From contig NOWV01000085.1 of NCBI GenBank assembly GCA_003344405.1, forward strand, positions 1 through 64,000: a DNA stretch of 64,000 nt. Reading direction: 5' to 3'. The notes beneath the pieces were generated by a model. That model was given only the letters and a program-made list of their open reading frames with translations. It did no database searches and had not been told where the DNA came from. Position 1 is the first letter of the stretch. Each line of letters starts with the position of its first letter. Below are positions 57,601 through 64,000 of the stretch, piece by piece. The translations under genes were made by a program, and so were the position numbers. This stretch comes from Trichoplax sp. H2. Its lineage: Eukaryota > Placozoa > Uniplacotomia > Trichoplacea.

Positions 57601-60600
57601 ATTGTAAAAAGTAAATGAAAGTATAAGACCAATGAAGGAAAATCATTTCTCAACTTAGATAATTGTAATCAATGAGGTTGGATTAAGACAATTGAATTGA
57701 TTAAGAGCGAAAAATCCTGCCTAGCTTAATTAATTCAGTTAACTTTAATAATAATGTAAATTTATTTAAAATATCGAACTAATTGGTATCACAACCTATT
57801 CCTCATAATTAATAGAACCGGTTGGTACATAGACATATGATGTCTAGCAGAATAGATTAATAGATCTGAATTGAAATAACAATGCTATCATTGAATTGAA
57901 TAGATTAAGGGAAAATGATTTGTCTGCGTAATAATAGACTTAGTTAATACACAATAAAAGCATGAAATCTACAGCAGGTATTGTTTAGTCTATTCTATTC
58001 ATTTTGAAATACTTCCAACTCCCTCTTTCATACCATAATTTTTGGATGCCCTTAGTCACGACTCCATCGAACTGATTAATTATTGCTATTTCAACAATAG
58101 GTATGACAATGTATATTATCGTTTGTCAACTATGCAAGTGCAACAGCTGGACTATCATATTCTCATATCATCCTTTCTTTTTTTCTCTGTTTATGCGAAA
58201 ATCTAGTAATGTAGCTCTCGTGAAGTGCAAAATAGTATTAATGCAATGTGTATCCGTGTAAAGTATTAGATAAAAGATGAAAGTAGTAGGTATGTCTAAT
58301 GATCACATTCATATCGCTTACACAATTCTTCTATAACCTTTAATGCAAATTCGATTAAATTAGAATTAGTTATTTCTAAATGTAACGGAGTACATTAACG
58401 CTATTATTTTTGTTAAGCATGATTGCTAATACATTAATAATAACATGGGCACTTTAATAGATTTTACATATCTTTTCTGTTTCCTAATTTATACTCGTCG
58501 ACATACTGGGAAATGATATATCGTCGAATGGAAAGTAAACTTTGGTATAGTATATTTTATTTTAATTTATTTTTGTTTTGCCATGATCAACTGCTATAGA
58601 CTCGACGTGATATCTTAACTACAAAATTTAGAAATTATGTTTTTCTAACTATAGTAATTAATACATAAAAGATGACTTGAACACTTTGCATAAATTTTAT
58701 ATTTTAGTTATAGTCATTACTTTTAGTAGCACAAATGTTCATATATTAACATATACGCTCGTACTGCGTTTCTCTATTCTAGATTATTTCTATGCGTACT
58801 CGTAATGCTGTTCATTATAATTATCAATTGAATCACGTTATTACTTAGATGTTCTTAAATAAAAAAAAATCCTAAAATTTTAAATGTACCAACTGTGCAA
58901 AGTTGTTAAACTAATAAAAATAGCAGAAAGAAATGATTCTATCAAGTTAAAATAATACTGCGCCTTTGTATAATGGCGATTATGAATCTTAACTTTTCCA
59001 TAACTGATTAATTAACGTACTATAGACATATAGAGCAGGTCTCCATTACTATGCGTCATCATTATTTTGTTACTAAAGCCATCATTTCCTTAGATATATA
59101 ATAATATAGTATTCTCAGTTTAATACACCATATTAACAAAGTTGTAAATCATTTCTCATAATAGTAATTGATAATCTACATTATTCTTATATCATAATTA
59201 CAATAATTTCAAGCTTGTTTATCATTTAGAGAATTAACTTACAAACAGTAACATATCCTGATAGTTTAACTGTAAAAATATAGAATAATATTAATTCTAC
59301 TTCGTATCATACTTGTATCATTTTACCCATTTTAGTCCACGTACTGTTGATTACCCTATGCAACAGTACTTATCCGTAAGAGTTCTAAGAATAACATTAG
59401 GCTATTCTTTTTCCATATTTACTGGAATACAATACTAATAGACTAAAATGGTCACAAATATGAATTAGATTTTGTATTTTTATAAATTTGGGATTAGGCC
59501 TTAATACATTGTATACAGGCCTAGAAGGATATATACAGTACTGTACCGTAGGTAGATTACATGATCCAAAACAGTGAATTTAACTTTCTAGTCTTACGGT
59601 AAATGTTTGAAGGGATATATGCGTCAGCTACAATTTATATCCATGTATACTGTATGTTACTGGAGAAAATGTGCGCTATTTTCTTAACATATTTTAGATA
59701 AAAGCCATAAGCTCAGCTTAAAATGATTAATTAACAGAACTGTAGCGTTACTTTGATTTGAAAATGTTAGCAACAAAATATAGTGAAAGATTTAAGACTC
59801 ACCCCGCATGTAAAAATACGTATGTTGTTAGAATATATAAAGCATTTCAAAGCATTGTGAGAACTAAGATAATACTGAGTAATAGAAAATAATATTATTG
59901 AATAAAGACCAAGTTAATATATCGGGAAAATAGCGAGGGTCATACTGCCATATTGTAATATAAGCAACGACAGTAGTTGCTAGTATACAGCTGTTATGGT
60001 ACATAAATAAACCTATGTAAAACGGCAGTTATAGTAAATAACGAGATGGATCTATGAAATGATACACTAATAATGTTTTTACTTCCATATGAAAGCTAAA
60101 AAATATGTATTTCGTCTTTATGTTTGCAGTTAGTATTGAAGGACAAACTGCGTAGCTATAGAATAGTTGTTAGTGCGAAGTTTTTCAATCGCAACGTAGA
60201 ATATTAGCAGATGTATACGTCATAGTATGTATTGATGAAGGTAGACTAGAAGCACTTAAAATGAAATACTAAATAGATTTACTAATATATGTGTCTTGGT
60301 ATAGTGTGAAAGAATAAAATTAGTAGAATTTTCGATAATAGAATTATACGAGTATAGTAATATTAGTTCAAAGTAGATGGCTGTAACCTGGCTGATAAAA
60401 TAAAACTATATCAAAAAATTGAGCAGTAAGATCGGAGAAATTCGAATTGGATCGTGACTCATTTTTCAGGGAATATTTTCGAGAATTTTAACGTTACTAT
60501 GAAGATAAATTAACTATGAGAGAGAAAAATTGATGAAAGTCAATTAAAGTAAAAAAGAATCAAAAGAAAGTGGAATCCAGTTATGTAGATTCTGTCTTGT

Positions 60601-60876
60601 AAAAGGTGTAATAAAGCAACACATGAATGAAAATTAGGTAGTGAGTAAAAAGGGAAAACTTTTATATTAAGAATCAATGATAGGAGAAGAAAATAAAAAA
60701 AGTTAGATATAAGTAGAAAGAGAAAGATTAAATTTGAATCTTTCTTTAGTATTGTTGTAATTTTTCTAACCTCAGTATAGCTTTAGTTGAATTTGACCGA
60801 TTGAATTTGCCTTTACTGGGTTCGGTGTAATAATATTGATTGATTTCAAAGGATGATGATGTTGATTCTGTATCGA
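48664..60876 (-). CDS. TRIO/kalirin-like RhoGEF with pseudokinase, 5' incomplete
   Basis: Domain order DH, PH, Ig, kinase-like matches the C-terminal half of TRIO/kalirin Rho-family exchange factors. Supported exons (minus): 60771-60876, 56981-57104, 56768-56821, about 56220-56370, about 55935-56015, 54580-54765 and 53428-53711 (DH: IIQELIKCEELYVRDLEY, then SLQDYVIRPVEQL), 52865-53131 and about 52497-52680 (DH end and PH), small linkers near 52.3, 52.2, 51.6 and 51.1 kb, 50681-50968 (Ig: AIAWFLNGNQLL, DIGQYTCHAKNFSGE), then kinase-like exons 50197-50395, 49934-50072, 49618-49728, 49403-49451, 49261-49287, 48953-49089 and from 48790. Kinase: the Lys of FAVKIY and a Glu in VQREL are kept, but HxD reads KVNLKPEN and DFG reads VGFS. 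No SH3 or FN3 was found between PH and kinase. The 3' end is either the TAA at 48664 or a further exon after the GTAAGT near 48740. The exon at 60876 starts in mid-frame, so the 5' part lies upstream. Confidence 0.85.
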
Positions 60877-63800
60877 CTAATGTCCAAAAAGAAGATCACA
60901 TTAGAAACAAGTTCAATTCAAATTGAGCTTCCTAAAAGGTCTCTAATGTATGTTACAAAGTTAACGTTAAAATAAAATAACCCTTTACTGCTATATTCAG
61001 CGGTCATCTGCGTCACAATTAAAAGCGCTTACATAATATTAACAGTTGTATATTAATATCAAATTGTTGAAAAATGAAATGAAACAACTGGATGAACTCC
61101 TTTACGTAGGCTATCACTGCGTGACAAAACAATCAACAATCGAGAAGTTTGTTCAACTCAAGACAAAAAGATGGTTCCAGCAGTCTTGTCTTCCTACCCT
61201 AAGGAATAATATTAACGTAAGGCAATCAACTACGTCAAATCCCGTTATCGAACCTTTTTATAGATCAATTTTGTTGAACATCAATAGATGAAAACGAAAA
61301 TTAATCGCAATTTATTTTGAAAGGGAAGAAAAGAAAGAAAAATGTTCGCTTAGCCTGATCTGGAATATTTGATGAGTTGTTTCGTTGATTATCAATGTAT
61401 ATATATATATATACAAAAAGAAATTTTGAATGGGACTGGAGAAATAATCTTGTTCAATGTTATCACCAACTATAAATAGATAGTGATCCAAATACAATAG
61501 AAGCTATCAAAGTTACTGTCTGTGACGTCATGAAAATATTATCAATATCTATTATCAAGTATTAATAGGCTAGTAATAGAAAAAAGAATATTAAATCAGC
61601 GCGAACGGTCGGCTAATTGAGAAATTAGAATTGTAATCGAAAGGAAAATATTGCACACAAACATTATTGATGATTATGAGAAAGCATTACGAATTCTGCT
61701 ACTGCTGTCATCTAAGTAAATATCGTGAAATGATACAATATGCAAAATTGCAGCCAACAACATGTTCAGTAGTCAATAGCGATAGAGAAGAATATCCAAT
61801 CAGCGCTTACTGTATACCTCCTTCACCTTCAAATTAGGATTGTAAGCGAAGGTAAATATCGCACATACAATATTTACTCTAACGTCATTACGCATAAATA
61901 CATGTACATAAATATCATAGAATAATATTCTTAATAAGATAGACAAAATTGTAACTAACAACGTGTGTACTGTACAGTCATTAATAGCAATAAAGAAGAA
62001 CGTTAATTAAATCAACGCAAGCCACTCATGAACTGAGAAACTGGAATTGTAATCGAAAGGAAAATAGCACACGCACAGTATTTATGCTAATGAGAAGGTA
62101 TTGCAAATTCGGTTGTTGCTGTTATCTAAATAAATATCATGAAATGATGCTCTTAATATGGCATGCAAAATTGCAGCTAATAAAATGTATCACTCTTCTG
62201 CATTCGAGATTTTCTTAATGAAATATAGAGGAATATCAAAACAATACAAACTACTCATTAGCTAAGAAATTGGATTATACGTATTCTAGAGGAAATTATC
62301 ACGCGTTCAAAAACTACTCTAATGAGAAGGTATTACAAATTATATACTACTGTCATCTAAATGAATATCATGAAACAACTTTGTTAATGCGGCGTGTAAA
62401 AATTACGGCTCACGGTATGCAGTTATAGTACAGTAGATAGAAAAGAAATGAGAAAGGAGGTGATTCTCCATTAATTAAGGATGATCTTTAGATTATATTT
62501 AATTAAAATACTATATTGGCTTCTTTATAGGAAGTATATACGTAAAAATTTGAATACGATGATATATGAATATATGAATAGATACAATACACGTAGATTA
62601 TATCAGGGGATTGTATTGTGTTGCTGCAATAAACTTGAAATACACAACAAATAATTGACCATAGATGTAAATTATCTTATTAGTCAGTCATTCAACATGA
62701 TCGATTTCTGGAAAATAATTTATCAATGATTTCAATCAAAGTAAAAGTTTCTTAAATTTTATGCTAAAGATTACGAAATATATTAAAATGAGAACGAAAG
62801 TATGATTTATAAAGAATATAATTGTAGCAGTAAGGATATTTATTGGGAAGCACTCCAAATGCTGTAAACTATCGTACTTTATTCAATCATGAAGAAAAAG
62901 CAATTTGATTGCATAAATGTAGAAATAAAGCGATAGAACAGTTAACCTGCTAGCACGACATAAAACAGAAAGGGCTTTTGTCCATTCTAATTGTTGAGTA
63001 AATCAAAAGATACATTTACTATATATCTCCTCAAGATTTACAATAGAAAGGCTGATTCGTTCCAGTAATATCATGACTCTGCAATAGTCACAAAATAATT
63101 ATCAAGTCACTCATAGGATGAGCTAACAATCCTTATGAGTACTGTATATACGTAATTTACTAATACACTACATTATGTCTGTCTTGCTTTACAGCTTATT
63201 ATGACATATCTTAAAGGGAAATACCAGTATTTCCTAAAATGACAGCTACAATTGGAGTAGATTTTGACATTAACTAGGCTTGGAATAGAATGATAGGAAT
63301 TCTAATGGAATGAAGGTGACTAATAGCAAATACCTATTGAATCAACTTATGGATCTGAATCATAATAGTAGGTAATCACGTACATCTCATTGCGTAACAT
63401 CGTCCGACTACAGCCAATTTCGTAGATGAGTAAGCAGTGACAATTTGATATGTATATATTCCTTTAAGTATTATAATAGAGGTAGAAGTGTACCTATTTC
63501 ATTGTAGATCTGGACCTTAACATCATCATATTGCATTGTATTATGAGATGCAATAATCGAATAGGTGATATAATAAGATTATGACTAATGGAAACAACGT
63601 ATACTTGGCAGACACTTTAGTTGCGATGGCAATTTTATCATTTTACCTTTCCGGTCTTTGTTTAAAGACATTAGTATTTATTATTTGAAAGTTATTGATG
63701 GGAGTAGTTAAAAGTAATTAATTACAGAAAATGAGTGCTCTTCCACGATCTTTTAATACCCTCTGGAACGATATAAGTATCAATACTTTCCCATGTATAC

Positions 63801-64000
63801 GTATATGTTATATAGTGATACATATACCAACTAAAAACCTATATTAAGGTACCTTACCATCTATGCATAAGAAAGTACTAGTGAAAGATTTTTTGCAATA
63901 GTTCTCCATCCGCAGTATACTGACTGTAACGGTAGAAACAATATTACTATCATTTACTTATTCTTGAACTACAATAATCTAATCGGTGCCTAATATTGGG
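60877..64000. other. No supported gene; degenerate satellite
   Basis: Apart from the repeat at 61.6-62.45 kb I see no coding exon. The first exons of the TRIO-like gene, if not farther away, could be hidden here. A short (TA)n tract lies at about 61397-61414. Confidence 0.4.
61590..62430. repeat. Degenerate satellite, four ~210-bp units
   Basis: The anchor word (gaaattagaattgtaatcga) recurs in altered form at about 61621, 61830, 62037 and 62266. Each is followed by an aaatatygcacac-like word, a gagaaggtatta-like word, ctgtcatctaaataaatatc and gcaaaattgcagc. Spacing is about 209, 207 and 229 bases. Confidence 0.75.

Noticed and set aside
61046-61291. Plus-strand 81-codon frame
   Set aside because: No recognisable motif and no splice partners; likely chance.

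Overview
The window looks like nuclear DNA of an early-branching animal. It is AT-rich, the genes carry short GT-AG introns, and the products are canonical eukaryotic and metazoan proteins: Beclin-1, TMEM41A, TBP, PIGA, UBE2G2, a WWOX/retinol-dehydrogenase-like SDR, a DLK/LZK MAP3K, LSM5 and a TRIO/kalirin-like RhoGEF. A placozoan such as Trichoplax fits best (compact AT-rich genome, known Rickettsiales endosymbionts), but this is inference. Gene identities come from hand-spliced translations compared with remembered family features; no database search was run.

Layout: Beclin-1 (minus) runs off the left edge and ends at 2733. Next come tandem repeats and palindromic ACAGT/ACTGT arrays (about 2.8-3.65 kb). 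At 4.25-5.56 kb lies the most unusual part: an intronless, intact bacterial-type diaminopimelate epimerase gene (dapF), directly followed by a decayed fragment of a bacterial-type ATP synthase alpha gene (atpA), and perhaps a third short bacterial-looking ORF. This reads as a block of alphaproteobacterial, probably Rickettsiales-like, DNA in which one gene stayed open while its neighbour decayed. TMEM41A (plus, 7.2-9.9 kb), TBP (plus, 14.6-16.8 kb) and PIGA (minus, 17.5-20.6 kb) follow.

UBE2G2 (plus, 22.9-26.7 kb) has a long first intron with degenerate repeats of about 255 bp. The SDR gene (minus, 28.3-34.6 kb) has a large first intron holding AT-rich repeats and a decayed coding-like stretch. 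The DLK/LZK kinase (minus, 37.1-41.5 kb) could be reconstructed completely (778 codons). A repeat-rich interval with a 35-bp-arm hairpin separates it from LSM5 (plus, 44.6-46.5 kb).

From 48.7 to at least 60.9 kb (minus) lies a TRIO/kalirin-like gene with DH, PH, Ig and kinase-like domains. Its kinase-like domain has lost the catalytic Asp and the DFG Asp, so it should be a pseudokinase. The last 3 kb contain a degenerate satellite of about 210-bp units and no gene I can support.

The eukaryotic genes share no evident pathway: autophagy and ER-membrane functions (Beclin-1, TMEM41A, PIGA, UBE2G2), transcription (TBP), mRNA decay/splicing (LSM5) and signalling (MAP3K, RhoGEF) are simply neighbours.
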